DNA of 16,153 nt. It comes from Pseudomonadota bacterium (GTDB lineage Bacteria > Pseudomonadota > Alphaproteobacteria > Rhizobiales > Xanthobacteraceae). Below, piece by piece: positions 1 through 7,345 of the stretch; the stretch's first letter is position 1, and each line of letters begins with the position of its first letter. The DNA lies in NCBI GenBank assembly GCA_023435725.1, contig JAEYRD010000162.1, positions 1 through 16,153 on the forward strand, given 5' to 3'. Under the pieces are notes generated by a model that saw only the letters and a list, made by a program, of their open reading frames with translations, searched no databases and was not told the DNA's origin. Both the position numbers and the translations under genes were made by a program.

Positions 1-183
1 TTCGATGAAGGTGAGCGCGACCAGGCGCACCGCCTTGAAGCGCGACAGGCTGCCGAAGGCGCCGAGCAGCCCGAAGACGAGCCCCAGCACCACGATGACC
101 ACGGTGAAGCCGACGGTGACGCCGAGGCCGTTGAGAAAGAGCCAGCGATAGCTCCAGAGAATGCCGAAGTCCCACTGATACAT
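1..183 (-). CDS. Amino-acid type ABC transporter permease, N-terminal part (runs off left edge)
   Basis: The first 61 residues are visible, starting MYQWDFGILWSYRWLFLNG, and the gene continues beyond position 1. The aromatic N-terminus, followed by a hydrophobic segment (about residues 20-45, rich in V, G and L) and then the basic stretch SRFKAVR, is the pattern of the HisM/GltJ-type inner-membrane permeases of polar amino-acid ABC importers. The conserved EAA loop that contacts the ATPase would lie outside the window, so the assignment rests on the N-terminus and on context. The gene follows a family 3 binding protein on the same strand after 225 nt, which fits one import operon. The spacer carries a palindromic repeat that may weaken or modulate read-through. 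Substrate is not predictable. Confidence 0.8.
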   Translation of the reverse strand, partial: MYQWDFGILWSYRWLFLNGLGVTVGFTVVIVVLGLVFGLLGAFGSLSRFKAVRLVALTFIE

Positions 184-236
184 GCGTGTTTAACTCAGTC
201 GGCGGAAAGCTTGGAACGGTGCCGCGTCGTTCTCGG

Positions 237-360
237 TGCACCTCTCCCGCTTGCGGGGGAGGTCTACGCGCGTAGCGCGGCGAGTGAGGGCTCTTTCCTC
301 TTGGGGAGTCTCTTTGTGGAGACAACCCCACCCCAACCCTCCCCCGCAAGCGGGAGAGGG
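237..360. repeat. Palindromic intergenic repeat with 22-bp perfect inverted arms
   Basis: Positions 241-262 and 338-359 are exact reverse complements over 22 bp, and each arm is itself nearly palindromic around CCCGCTTGCGGG. The 75-bp interior is G/C-skewed. Read as protein, the right arm gives PQPSPASGRG, a signature I recall from false ORFs in Bradyrhizobium repeats of this type. The repeat fills most of the 225-nt spacer between the binding protein gene and the permease gene. In RNA it could form a long hairpin between the two cistrons. No transposase is present, so it is either a non-autonomous element or a REP-like structure. Confidence 0.85.
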
Positions 361-408
361 GGCAGAGCGGAGTGCGCTGAGATAGCCAGTCCTAACCCTG
401 ATCAGCAC

Positions 409-1263
409 TTACAGCGAAACGCCCGGCGGGATGTCCGCTTCGGTCACGCCCACCAGCTCCATGTTGGTGATGATCGCGTTGCGGATGAAGCCGAGGCCCT
501 TGTTGAAGTCGATCCAGGTGTTGACGTAGTCGCGGAAAGTCTTGTCGTTCTCGCGGCGGAAGCCGGCATTCGACGTGGTGGCGAAAATCGGCGTCGGCAG
601 CACGAACTGGCCGAGCGAGGGGTTCTTCTTGAGCACGGTCAGCGACAGCATGGTGATCAGGCACTGCGCATCGACGCGGCCGGTCTGCAGCGCGGCGGTG
701 GCGTCGTCGGCGGTCTTCAGCCGCGAGATCTGCGCCTTCGGCGTCAGGCGGCTGACGACCTGGTCGTGGGACGACCCCTGGTCGACGGCGATCTTGATGT
801 CGGGCGAGTTGAGTTCGGCCCAGGTCTTCGGCTTGAAGTCCTTCTTGCAGAGGATGCCGAAGGCGTTGTTGAAGACGGGCACCGAGAAATCGACCACCAG
901 CGCGCGCTTCGGCGTCGGGTTCAGGCCGAAGAAGATGTCGATCTTGTTGGACTGCAGATCCAGCACCGAATTGCCCCAGGTGGTCTCGGTGATCTCGAGC
1001 TCGGCCTCCATGTCGTCGGCGAGCGCCTTGGCGATGTCGATGTAGAAGCCCTTCCACTGGCCGCTGGCGAGATCCTTCATGTAATAGGGCGCGCCGCCGC
1101 CGACCGCGCCGATCCGCATCTTCTTGGTCCGGCGGATGCGGGCGAAGGTCGATTCGTTGGGATCGGCTGCCTGGGCCACGGCCGGCGAGGCCAGCGCGCC
1201 CGCGGTCACCGCGCCAATGGCGCCAAGTCCGACAATCGATGCAACATCACGACGTGTAACCAT
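409..1263 (-). CDS. ABC transporter substrate-binding protein, family 3 (amino-acid type)
   Basis: A 284-residue periplasmic solute-binding protein. The N-terminus MVTRRDVASIVG carries a twin-arginine followed by a hydrophobic core and ends near ASPAVAQA, so export is probably by the Tat route with cleavage after AQA. The mature part follows the SBP_bac_3 fold: a KKMRIGAV opening strand, a GFYIDIAKALADDM segment, LQSNKIDIFFG and TPKRALVVDFSVP in lobe 1, then KIAVDQGSS and GRVDAQC in lobe 2. I chose the ATG at 1263 because it gives a clean signal peptide; an in-frame ATG at 1338 would add 25 residues with no signal-peptide character. It binds the solute and delivers it to the permease encoded downstream. 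The ligand is unknown; polar amino acids are usual for the family. Confidence 0.88.
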   Translation of the reverse strand: MVTRRDVASIVGLGAIGAVTAGALASPAVAQAADPNESTFARIRRTKKMRIGAVGGGAPYYMKDLASGQWKGFYIDIAKALADDMEAELEITETTWGNSVLDLQSNKIDIFFGLNPTPKRALVVDFSVPVFNNAFGILCKKDFKPKTWAELNSPDIKIAVDQGSSHDQVVSRLTPKAQISRLKTADDATAALQTGRVDAQCLITMLSLTVLKKNPSLGQFVLPTPIFATTSNAGFRRENDKTFRDYVNTWIDFNKGLGFIRNAIITNMELVGVTEADIPPGVSL

Positions 1264-1410
1264 TGGGATCAATCGCTTTTCTGGTTGGATGGGGTTCCGG
1301 CAGCGTTCATACCAAGGCGGCCTTGGCAGCGAAAGCACAGCCTATCGGCTGGGCAGACCCGGAATTGCCCGGATGCTGGGCAAGATCAAGTTGAACAAAG
1401 TGATACCCGC

Positions 1411-1440
1411 TTGCTTTCCCGCCCTTTTGGCCCCACATAG
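1411..1440 (+). promoter_or_regulatory. Putative promoter of the SRP RNA gene
   Basis: TTGCTT at 1411-1416 is followed, 17-18 nt later, by CACATAG at 1434-1440. A start about six bases further on would fall at 1446-1447, where the SRP RNA helix begins. The -10 match is weak, so this rests on position as much as on sequence. Confidence 0.35.
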
Positions 1441-1445
1441 GGACC

Positions 1446-1541
1446 GGGAGATTGGCGGTGGACGAGCCACTCGCCAACCGGGTCAGGTCCGGAAGGAAGC
1501 AGCCCTAACGAGGTCCGGATCGGGTCGCTCGTCAGTCTCCT
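1446..1541 (+). ncRNA. ffs: Bacterial small SRP RNA (4.5S RNA)
   Basis: The stretch from 1481 reads GGTCAGGTCCGGAAGGAAGC and continues AGCCC, which is the near-invariant apical domain of bacterial 4.5S RNA bound by Ffh. The ends pair: GGAGATTG at 1447-1454 with CAGTCTCC at 1533-1540, and GACGAGC at 1461-1467 with GCTCGTC at 1527-1533 (the two helices compete for one base). The length of about 96 nt fits the small SRP RNA class without an Alu domain. A run of five T at 1547-1551 follows the closing helix and probably ends transcription. The RNA joins Ffh to form the particle that targets nascent membrane proteins. A position directly before dnaX is common in alphaproteobacteria. Exact ends are estimated from the helix. 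Confidence 0.95.
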
Positions 1542-1637
1542 ACCTGTTTTTCCGAGCGAATAGCGCCGGCGGGCTTCCCGCCTGCGCGCTCCTTTCCGCA
1601 AAAGCCGGCCGAGAGACATTTCATTGCGGATCGACCG

Positions 1638-3488
1638 ATGACCGACGCCGGCGCCCCTCCCAATTCCGACAGCGCCAGCCAGGCTGGCTTTGCCCTCGGC
1701 GCCGAGCCGGGCACGCCCTACCGGGTTCTGGCGCGCAAATACCGTCCCTCGAGCTTTGACGATCTGATCGGCCAGGAGGCCGTGGTCCGCACCGTCTCCA
1801 ATGCGTTCGAGACCGGGCGCATTCCGCAGGCCTGGATCCTCACCGGCGTCCGCGGCGTCGGCAAGACCACCACGGCGCGCATCCTCGCCCGTGCACTCAA
1901 CTACGAGATGCCGGACGGCTCGGTGAAGGGGCCGACCATCCACATGCCGACGCTTGGCGTGCATTGCCAGGCGATCATGGAAAGCCGGCACATGGACGTG
2001 CTGGAGATGGACGCGGCCTCGCATACCGGCGTCGACGACGTCCGCCAGATCAATGACAGCGTGCGCTATGCGCCGGCCAGCGCCCGCTACAAGGTCTACA
2101 TCATCGACGAAGTCCACATGCTGTCGACGGCGGCGTTCAACGCCTTCCTGAAGACGCTGGAGGAACCGCCCGAGCACGCCAAGTTCGTGTTCGCGACCAC
2201 CGAGATCCGCAAGGTCCCGGTGACAGTGCTGTCGCGCTGCCAGCGTTTCGACCTGCGCCGCGTCGAGGCGGATGTGCTGATGAAGCACCTCGCCAACATT
2301 GCCGCGAAGGAAAGCGTCGAGATCGAGCCGGAGGCGCTCGGCATCATCGCGCGCGCGGCGGAAGGCTCCGTCCGCGATTCGCTGTCGTTGCTCGACCAGG
2401 CGATCGCGCATGCGGCAGGTCAGGTGAAGGCCGATGCGGTCAGGCAGATGCTCGGCCTTGCCGACCGCACCCGCGTCATCGATCTCTTTGATTCGCTGGC
2501 GCGCGGCGACATCGCGGCTGCCTTCAAGGAGTTCCGCGATCAGTACGATGTCGGCGCCGATCCGATCGTCGTGCTCTCTGATCTCGCCGAGTTCGTCAAT
2601 TTCGTCACCCGCGTGAAGATCGTGCCGGCGACAGCCGAGAACGTCGCCTATGGCGAGACAGAGCGGGTCCGCGCGAAGGATTTCGCTTCAAAAATCTCGA
2701 TGCGCGTGCTGTCGCGGATGTGGCAGATGCTGCTCAAGGGCATCACCGAGGTGCAGGCCGCGACGCGGCCCGCCGCGGCCGCCGAGATGGTGCTGGTGCG
2801 CATCGCCTATGTCGCTGATCTTCCGACGCCGGACGAGGCGATCAGGATGCTGGAGCAGAATGGCGGCGGCTCGCCGGTCGTGAACGGCGGCGGTGCCGCG
2901 CGCGGTGCGCCGGCCGCGCCGGTTGCCTCCGCGGCGCCTGTTGCTTCTGCTGCGCCGATCCGTGCGCCGACCCCGTCGTTCGGCGGCGGCGCTGCGCGGC
3001 CGCAGATGGCGGCGCCCGCGCCTGATCCGCAAGGGGCTGCCCCCCAACTGCGCATCACGAGCTTCACCCAGCTCGTCGCGCTCGCGGGGCAGAAGCGCGA
3101 CCTCATGACCAAGGGCGCGCTCGAAGGCGACATGCGCCTCGTTCGTTTCGAGGAGGGCCGGCTGGAGGTCGCGCTCGAGCCGAACGCGTCAAAGACCACT
3201 ATCACCGAGCTTGCGCGCAAGTTCGAGCTCTGGACCGGCCGGCGCTGGACCGTGATCGTTTCCAACGAGCAGGGCCAGCCGACGCTGCGGTCGGTGAGCC
3301 AGGCCGCCAAGCAGGAGCATGCGCGCACCGCCGAGGCTGACCCGCGCGTGCAGGAGGTGCTGTCGCGCTTCCCCGGATCGAAGGTCGTCGAGGTCCGCAG
3401 GCTTGCCCCCGAGGCGCCGGAATCCAATATTAACGCCGACTATGGCAGCGACGATCCGCCCGACGGTTCCGACGGCGACGATCTCTAG
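1638..3488 (+). CDS. dnaX: DNA polymerase III subunit gamma/tau
   Basis: A 616-residue clamp-loader ATPase. Residues 26-45 (YRVLARKYRP...DLIGQE) open the AAA+ domain. The Walker A motif GVRGVGKTTTAR lies at about 70-81, Walker B DEVH at 157-160, and the sensor/arginine-finger region VTVLSRCQRFDLRR near 195-210. Residues about 405-480 form an Ala/Pro-rich linker with tandem PVASAA units, followed by a C-terminal domain (from LRITSFTQL) that in tau contacts the polymerase and helicase. Of the four zinc-binding cysteines of E. coli DnaX only one, C110, has a counterpart here. GCGGA at 1626-1630 is a plausible ribosome site for the ATG at 1638. I see no clear A/T-rich slippery site for a gamma form. 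The TAG stop overlaps the start of an intergenic repeat. Confidence 0.97.
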   Translation: MTDAGAPPNSDSASQAGFALGAEPGTPYRVLARKYRPSSFDDLIGQEAVVRTVSNAFETGRIPQAWILTGVRGVGKTTTARILARALNYEMPDGSVKGPTIHMPTLGVHCQAIMESRHMDVLEMDAASHTGVDDVRQINDSVRYAPASARYKVYIIDEVHMLSTAAFNAFLKTLEEPPEHAKFVFATTEIRKVPVTVLSRCQRFDLRRVEADVLMKHLANIAAKESVEIEPEALGIIARAAEGSVRDSLSLLDQAIAHAAGQVKADAVRQMLGLADRTRVIDLFDSLARGDIAAAFKEFRDQYDVGADPIVVLSDLAEFVNFVTRVKIVPATAENVAYGETERVRAKDFASKISMRVLSRMWQMLLKGITEVQAATRPAAAAEMVLVRIAYVADLPTPDEAIRMLEQNGGGSPVVNGGGAARGAPAAPVASAAPVASAAPIRAPTPSFGGGAARPQMAAPAPDPQGAAPQLRITSFTQLVALAGQKRDLMTKGALEGDMRLVRFEEGRLEVALEPNASKTTITELARKFELWTGRRWTVIVSNEQGQPTLRSVSQAAKQEHARTAEADPRVQEVLSRFPGSKVVEVRRLAPEAPESNINADYGSDDPPDGSDGDDL

Positions 3489-3594
3489 AGCATGATCCGG
3501 ACCCGAAGGGCCGCGTAGCGCAAAGTGTGTAGCGGTTTTCCGATCAGATCATGCTCAAACACTAAGCCAAGGCACGATGACGACTCATCGTGCC
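3485..3594. repeat. Palindromic intergenic repeat, copy 1 (CTAGAGCATGATC family)
   Basis: The element begins CTAGAGCATGATCCGGA, and its TAG (3486-3488) is the dnaX stop codon. GAGCATGATC at 3488-3497 is repeated inverted at 3547-3556. A second hairpin follows, GGCACGATGA (3571-3580) with TCATCGTGCC (3585-3594), a 10-bp perfect stem with a 4-nt loop. A related copy lies at 12154-12259. This copy carries about 20 extra bases (3501-3520) that the other lacks. The second hairpin ends 18 nt before the ybaB start, so it could shape the ybaB-recR part of the transcript. Confidence 0.9.
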
Positions 3595-3612
3595 AACAAA
3601 GGACACGCACCC

Positions 3613-3933
3613 ATGGCTGATTTTCTCGGCATGATGAAGCAGGCGGCGCAGCTGCAATCCAAGATGCAGGCGATGCAGGACGAGCTCGCCAATGTCGAGG
3701 TCGAAGGCATCTCCGGCGGCGGCCTCGTCGCCGTGCGCATGACCGCGAAAATGGACGTCAAGGGCGTCAAGATCGACGCCTCGCTGATGAAGCCGGAAGA
3801 GCGCGAGGTGTTGGAAGACCTGCTCGTCACGGCCTTTGGCGAAGCCCGCCGCAAGGCCGAGGCTGCGATGCAGGAGAAGATGCAATCGCTCACCGGCGGA
3901 CTCGGCCTGCCGCCGGGGCTGTTTGGCCAATAA
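3613..3933 (+). CDS. ybaB: YbaB/EbfC family nucleoid-associated protein
   Basis: A 106-residue protein starting MADFLGMMKQAAQLQSKMQ. The N-terminal amphipathic helix rich in M, Q and K, then VEVEGISGGGLVAVRMTAK, then LVTAFGEARRKAE and a Gly/Leu-rich tail, match the YbaB/EbfC family throughout. Members form dimers that bind DNA with little sequence preference. The gene sits between dnaX and recR, its usual place, and ends one base before the recR start, so translation is probably coupled. An in-frame ATG at 3577 exists, but it lies inside the repeat hairpin and adds residues outside the family pattern; AAAGGA just upstream of 3613 supports the later start. Confidence 0.95.
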   Translation: MADFLGMMKQAAQLQSKMQAMQDELANVEVEGISGGGLVAVRMTAKMDVKGVKIDASLMKPEEREVLEDLLVTAFGEARRKAEAAMQEKMQSLTGGLGLPPGLFGQ

Positions 3934-3934
3934 C

Positions 3935-4537
3935 ATGGGCGCCGTTGCAGGTCCCGAAATCGAGCGGCTGGTCCAGCTTCTCGCACGGCTGCCGGGTCTC
4001 GGTCCGCGCTCCGCGCGGCGTGCGGCGCTGCATCTGATCAAGAAGCGCGAAGCGCTGATGATGCCGCTGTCGGGCGCCTTGCAGGTCGCGCTCGAGAAGG
4101 TCCAGGTCTGCAAGACCTGCGGCAACATCGACACGCAGAATCCCTGCACCGTCTGCACCGATCCGAAGCGCGATCCCGCCATCATCGTCGTCGTCGCCGA
4201 CGTTGCCGATCTCTGGGCGCTGGAGCGGGCCAATGCGACTCAAGGACGCTATCATGTGTTGGGTGCGACCTTGTCGCCGCTCGACGGTGTCGGCCCGCAG
4301 GATCTCACCATCGACGCGCTGGTCGCGCGCGCGCATGATCCGCAGGTGAACGAAATCATCCTGGCGCTGAATGCGACGGTGGACGGCCAGACCACGGCGC
4401 ACTACATCACCGACTTGCTTCAGGACGCCAATGTGAAGGTGACGCGCCTTGCGCATGGCGTGCCCGTCGGCGGCGAGCTTGATTATCTCGATGAAGGTAC
4501 GCTATCGGCCGCGATGCGGCAGCGTACCCTGTTCTAG
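3935..4537 (+). CDS. recR: Recombination mediator protein RecR
   Basis: A 200-residue protein of normal family length. The N-terminus has the helix-hairpin-helix LLARLPGLGPRSARRAALHL. The four-cysteine zinc finger is C59, C62, C71 and C74 (CKTCGNIDTQNPCTVC). A Toprim domain follows, beginning IIVVVADVADLWALE, and the C-terminus has the conserved THxx-like stretch VTRLAHGVPVGGELDYLDEGTL. RecR works with RecO/RecF to load RecA on gapped DNA. The start at 3935 is one base past the ybaB stop; longer upstream readings overlap ybaB in another frame and have no family match. Confidence 0.97.
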   Translation: MGAVAGPEIERLVQLLARLPGLGPRSARRAALHLIKKREALMMPLSGALQVALEKVQVCKTCGNIDTQNPCTVCTDPKRDPAIIVVVADVADLWALERANATQGRYHVLGATLSPLDGVGPQDLTIDALVARAHDPQVNEIILALNATVDGQTTAHYITDLLQDANVKVTRLAHGVPVGGELDYLDEGTLSAAMRQRTLF

Positions 4538-4567
4538 CAATCCTGTAGAAGTCACGGAACGGACGAC

Positions 4568-5005
4568 ATGACGAAACGATTCGCCAAACGATTGGCCTTG
4601 ATCGCGATGATGATGGCGGTGGCGACCCCCGCTATCTCCGCGCAACAGGACGACGAGGCGCCGCCGCCGTCGAAGCCCGGCAAGCCGATCAACACCGGCG
4701 ACGTGCTCTCGGGCGAATTGAACGCAATGAAGGTGCGCGACGTCAAGAACGCCGGCAAGAGGGTTGCGACCTACCAGATCACGTCCGAGCCGCGCCGCCT
4801 GCCTCCGCCGAACGGGCTGTGCAACCTCGAGACCGGCCCCGAAACCTTCCAGCTCGTCACCTCCAGCGACGCGCAGGCCGCGCAGCTGAAATCGTTTGTC
4901 GGCAAGGCGATCTCGGTCAAGGTTGATGAGGTCGCCTGCGCCAGCGATCCCGGCCAGATCAGCGAGGCCGTGATCACGAAGTGGAGCTTGATCAAGAAGC
5001 AGTAG
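4568..5005 (+). CDS. Small exported protein of unknown function
   Basis: A 145-residue protein I cannot assign to a named family. The N-terminus MTKRFAKRLALIAMMMAVATPAISA is a clear Sec signal peptide with cleavage expected after AISA, so the mature protein of about 120 residues should be periplasmic. It has a charged, proline-rich start (DDEAPPPSKPGKP) and two cysteines (in GLCNLE and VACAS), which could form a disulfide. The composition and GC-rich third positions match the neighbours, so it is very likely a real gene. It begins 30 nt after recR on the same strand and could be transcribed with it, although recR neighbours need not be functionally related. GGAACGGAC just upstream can serve as ribosome site. 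Confidence 0.85.
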   Translation: MTKRFAKRLALIAMMMAVATPAISAQQDDEAPPPSKPGKPINTGDVLSGELNAMKVRDVKNAGKRVATYQITSEPRRLPPPNGLCNLETGPETFQLVTSSDAQAAQLKSFVGKAISVKVDEVACASDPGQISEAVITKWSLIKKQ

Positions 5006-5090
5006 GGGGCGGACGACATCTCGCCGCGTTCTCCGCCATGGCGAGAAGCTCGCGACAAGATTGCGTAGCAATTTTGCGCTGATGCGACGA

Positions 5091-5157
5091 AGCAAGCCGG
5101 ACTGCTTCCGCGGAGATAGTCTGGATTACTTCGCTGCGCTCGCAATGACGGGGTTGG
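5091..5157. repeat. Short palindromic intergenic repeat between convergent genes
   Basis: AGCAAGCCGGACT (5091-5103) and AGTCTGGATTACT (5118-5130) are inverted arms with 10 of 13 positions pairing, around a CCGCGG core at 5108-5113. The tail CTTCGCTGCGCTCGCAATGACGG (here given in two parts: CTTCGCTGCG, then CTCGCAATGACGG) is a form I recall from many Bradyrhizobium spacers; translated it gives the AALAMTG-like false peptide. It lies between the convergent ends of the exported-protein gene and modC and could act as a bidirectional transcript end. Confidence 0.7.
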
Positions 5158-5172
5158 ACGGCTGCACGCCCC

Positions 5173-5835
5173 TTACGTCAGCACCTTCACCCCACCGAAC
5201 GACGTCACGCGGCCCTGCTTCAGCATCACGATCTGCGTTGCGAGCTGGCGCAGCTCGGCGGCGTCGTGGCTGACATAGACCATGGGCACATTCGCCTCAT
5301 CCCGCAGCCGCACCAGATAGGGCAGGATCTCGAGCTTGCGGCCCTCGTCGAGCGCGCCGAGCGGCTCGTCGAGCAGCAGCAGGCGCGGCCTCGACAGCAG
5401 CGCGCGGCCGAGCGCAACGCGCTGGCGTTCGCCGCCGGACAGTTTGCCGGGGCGGCGGTCGAGCAGGGCGCCGATGTCGAGCAGGTCGATGACGCGCTTG
5501 TGCTGGGCAGGATCGGGCGCGAGGCTGTTCATCCGCCGGCCATAGTCGAGATTCTGCGCGACGTTGAGATGCGGAAACAGCCGCGCGTCCTGGAACACAT
5601 AGCCGATGCGGCGGCGCCAGGTCGGAACGTGGATGCCGGCCGCGGTATCGTCGACGGTCTCACCGTCGATCACGATGGTACCGCGGTCGGGACGCAGCAG
5701 CCCCGCGATCATGTTGACCAGCGAGCTCTTGCCGGCGCCCGATGCGCCGAACAGGCCGGTGACGCGTCCCTCGCTGGCGAAGGATGCGGAAAGCGAGAAT
5801 TCGCCGAGCTTCTTTTCGACATCGACGCGCAACAT
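5173..5835 (-). CDS. modC: Molybdate ABC transporter ATP-binding protein (short form without MOP domain)
   Basis: A 220-residue ABC ATPase. Walker A is GASGAGKSS, the Q-loop region is YVFQDARLFPHLNV, the signature is LSGGERQRVALGRALL, Walker B is LLLLDEPLGALD, and the H-loop is YVSHD. The wording of the Q-loop and of the H-loop region (MVYVSHDAAELRQLA) is ModC-like. It energises molybdate uptake with ModA and ModB. ModC of E. coli is about 350 residues and ends in a MOP/TOBE molybdate-binding domain; this protein stops at GGVKVLT just after the ATPase domain, so that domain is absent. The gene starts 2 nt after modB. I see no frameshift continuing a MOP domain downstream; a repeat follows instead. 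Confidence 0.93.
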   Translation of the reverse strand: MLRVDVEKKLGEFSLSASFASEGRVTGLFGASGAGKSSLVNMIAGLLRPDRGTIVIDGETVDDTAAGIHVPTWRRRIGYVFQDARLFPHLNVAQNLDYGRRMNSLAPDPAQHKRVIDLLDIGALLDRRPGKLSGGERQRVALGRALLSRPRLLLLDEPLGALDEGRKLEILPYLVRLRDEANVPMVYVSHDAAELRQLATQIVMLKQGRVTSFGGVKVLT

Positions 5836-5837
5836 GG

Positions 5838-6533
5838 TCAGTTCCCGTGCAATCGCGCGGTGGCGCGGCGGGCGAACCATTCGGCGGCAATCAGCGCACC
5901 GATCGCGAGCACTATCGAGACGATCACGAGTCGTCCCGCAGCCGCATCGCCGTCGGGCGTCTGGATCAGCGAATAGATCGCCGAGGAAATTGTCTGGGTC
6001 TCGCCGGGGATGTTGGAGACGAAAGTGATGGTTGCGCCGAACTCGCCGATGGCCTTGGCGAAGCCGAGCACCATGCCGGCAAGCACGCCGGGCAGCGCCA
6101 GCGGCAGCGTCACCGTGAAGAACACCTTCCAGGGAGCGGCGCCGAGTGTCTCGGCCGCCTGCTCGAGCCGGCGGTCGATCGCCTCGATCGACAGGCGCAT
6201 CGGGCGCACCAGCAGCGGAAACGACATCACGCCGCAGGCGAGCGCCGCGCCGGTCCAGCGGAAGGCGAAGACGATGCCGAGATAGTCGGCCAGGAATCCG
6301 CCGACGAGGCCGCGACGGCCGAAGGTGAGGAGCAGGAGATAGCCGGTCACGACCGGCGGCAGCACCAGCGGCAGATGCACCACCGCGTCGAGCATCGACT
6401 TGCCCCAGAAGTCCTTGCGGGCAAGCAGCCACGCCAGCGCAACGCCAAAGGGCGTTGCGACTAGCGTTGCGATGACGGCGACCCTGAGCGAGAGCAGGAT
6501 CGCCGTCCATTCGGCAGGAGAGATGTCGAGCAT
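5838..6533 (-). CDS. modB: Molybdate ABC transporter permease
   Basis: A 231-residue inner-membrane protein starting MLDISPAEWTAILLSLRVA, with about five hydrophobic helices. HLPLVLPPVVTGYLLLL and the ATPase-contact (EAA) region ETLGAAPWKVFFTVTLPLALPG are hallmarks of ModB, as is GFAKAIGEFGATITFVSNIPGETQT near residue 165-190. It forms the membrane channel for molybdate and couples to ModC. A TTG codon directly before the ATG could also start the protein one residue earlier. The gene begins 26 nt after modA and ends 2 nt before modC, which shows one operon. No strong ribosome site is visible, so it may depend on coupling to modA translation. Confidence 0.95.
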   Translation of the reverse strand: MLDISPAEWTAILLSLRVAVIATLVATPFGVALAWLLARKDFWGKSMLDAVVHLPLVLPPVVTGYLLLLTFGRRGLVGGFLADYLGIVFAFRWTGAALACGVMSFPLLVRPMRLSIEAIDRRLEQAAETLGAAPWKVFFTVTLPLALPGVLAGMVLGFAKAIGEFGATITFVSNIPGETQTISSAIYSLIQTPDGDAAAGRLVIVSIVLAIGALIAAEWFARRATARLHGN

Positions 6534-6559
6534 CAAGTCGTAAAGTCAGGTCGCAAAAA

Positions 6560-7345
6560 TCAGGTTGTCGGGCTGATCAGGAACTTGAAACCGTATTTTT
6601 CCAGAATGGTCTTGGCTGCCGTCGAGCGCAGGAAGGCGAGATAGTCGTTGGTCTCGGGCTTTGCGGTCGTGGTCGCTGCGACGGGATAGATGATCGCAGG
6701 GTGCGAGTCCGCCGGGAAGGTGCCGACGATCTTCACGCCGGGCTCGACCTTGGCATCGGTCGAGTAGACGATGCCGAGCGCAGCCTCGCCGCGGGCGACC
6801 AGCGTCAGCGCGGCGCGCACGCTCTCGGCCATGGCGAATTTCGGCTCGGCCGCCTGCCACGCGCCCAGCTTCTCGAGCGCGGCCTTGGCGTATTTTCCGA
6901 CCGGCACGGACTTGACGTCGCCGGTTGCGATCCTGCCGTCGCCGGCGAGCTTGGCGAGGTCAAAGCCCTGCGCAATCGTGACGTTGTCGATCTTGGAATC
7001 CTTCGGTGCGATCAGCACGATGCTGTTGCCGAGCAGATTGACGCGGGTCGGTTCGTTGATGGTCTTCTTGCTCGTCGCGTAGTCCATCCAGTCGGTGTCG
7101 GCCGAGACGAACACGTCGGCCGGCGCGCCCTGCTCGATCTGCTTGGCGAGCACCGAGCTCGCGGCATAGCTGACGCTGAACTTGATGCCGGTCTTGGCGG
7201 TGTAGGCGGCATCGATCTCGTCGAGCGCGTTCTTCATCGAGGCGGCGGCGAAGACGGTGATGGTCTTGTCCTCGGCGGCGGCGGGCGAAAGGCTCGCGCC
7301 CGCGAGGATCACGAAAGCGGTGAAAAGTCCTGCAATACGAAACAT
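6560..7345 (-). CDS. modA: Molybdate ABC transporter substrate-binding protein
   Basis: A 261-residue periplasmic binding protein. The signal peptide MFRIAGLFTAFVILAGAS...SPAAA ends near residue 24. The mature start ITVFAAASMKNALDEI is the ModA pattern whose serine (AAAS) helps bind the oxyanion, followed by YAASSVLAKQIEQGAPADVFVSAD, in which the second Ser-rich loop and the PADVFVSAD strand are typical. Later family blocks are RIATGDVKSVPVGKYAKAAL and ARGEAALGIVYSTDA. It captures molybdate (or tungstate) and hands it to ModB. It is the first gene of modABC, with GGAG at 7354-7357 spaced 8 nt from the ATG. Molybdenum uptake serves nitrate reductase and, in nitrogen fixers, nitrogenase. Confidence 0.96.
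   Translation of the reverse strand: MFRIAGLFTAFVILAGASLSPAAAEDKTITVFAAASMKNALDEIDAAYTAKTGIKFSVSYAASSVLAKQIEQGAPADVFVSADTDWMDYATSKKTINEPTRVNLLGNSIVLIAPKDSKIDNVTIAQGFDLAKLAGDGRIATGDVKSVPVGKYAKAALEKLGAWQAAEPKFAMAESVRAALTLVARGEAALGIVYSTDAKVEPGVKIVGTFPADSHPAIIYPVAATTTAKPETNDYLAFLRSTAAKTILEKYGFKFLISPTT

Noticed and set aside
237..360. The inverted repeat as a CRISPR or an insertion sequence
   Set aside because: Only two inverted arms, no array of equal spacers, no transposase and no target duplication visible.
2681..2700. An A5 run in dnaX as a possible gamma-subunit frameshift site
   Set aside because: It is not the A-AAA-AAG heptamer, has no obvious following stem-loop, and lies earlier than the domain boundary where a gamma form would end.
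5173..6510. A 445-codon frame that would extend ModC to a large fusion protein
   Set aside because: The extra N-terminal part overlaps modB in another frame and is Arg/Ala-rich without motifs; ModC homology starts at the ATG at 5835.
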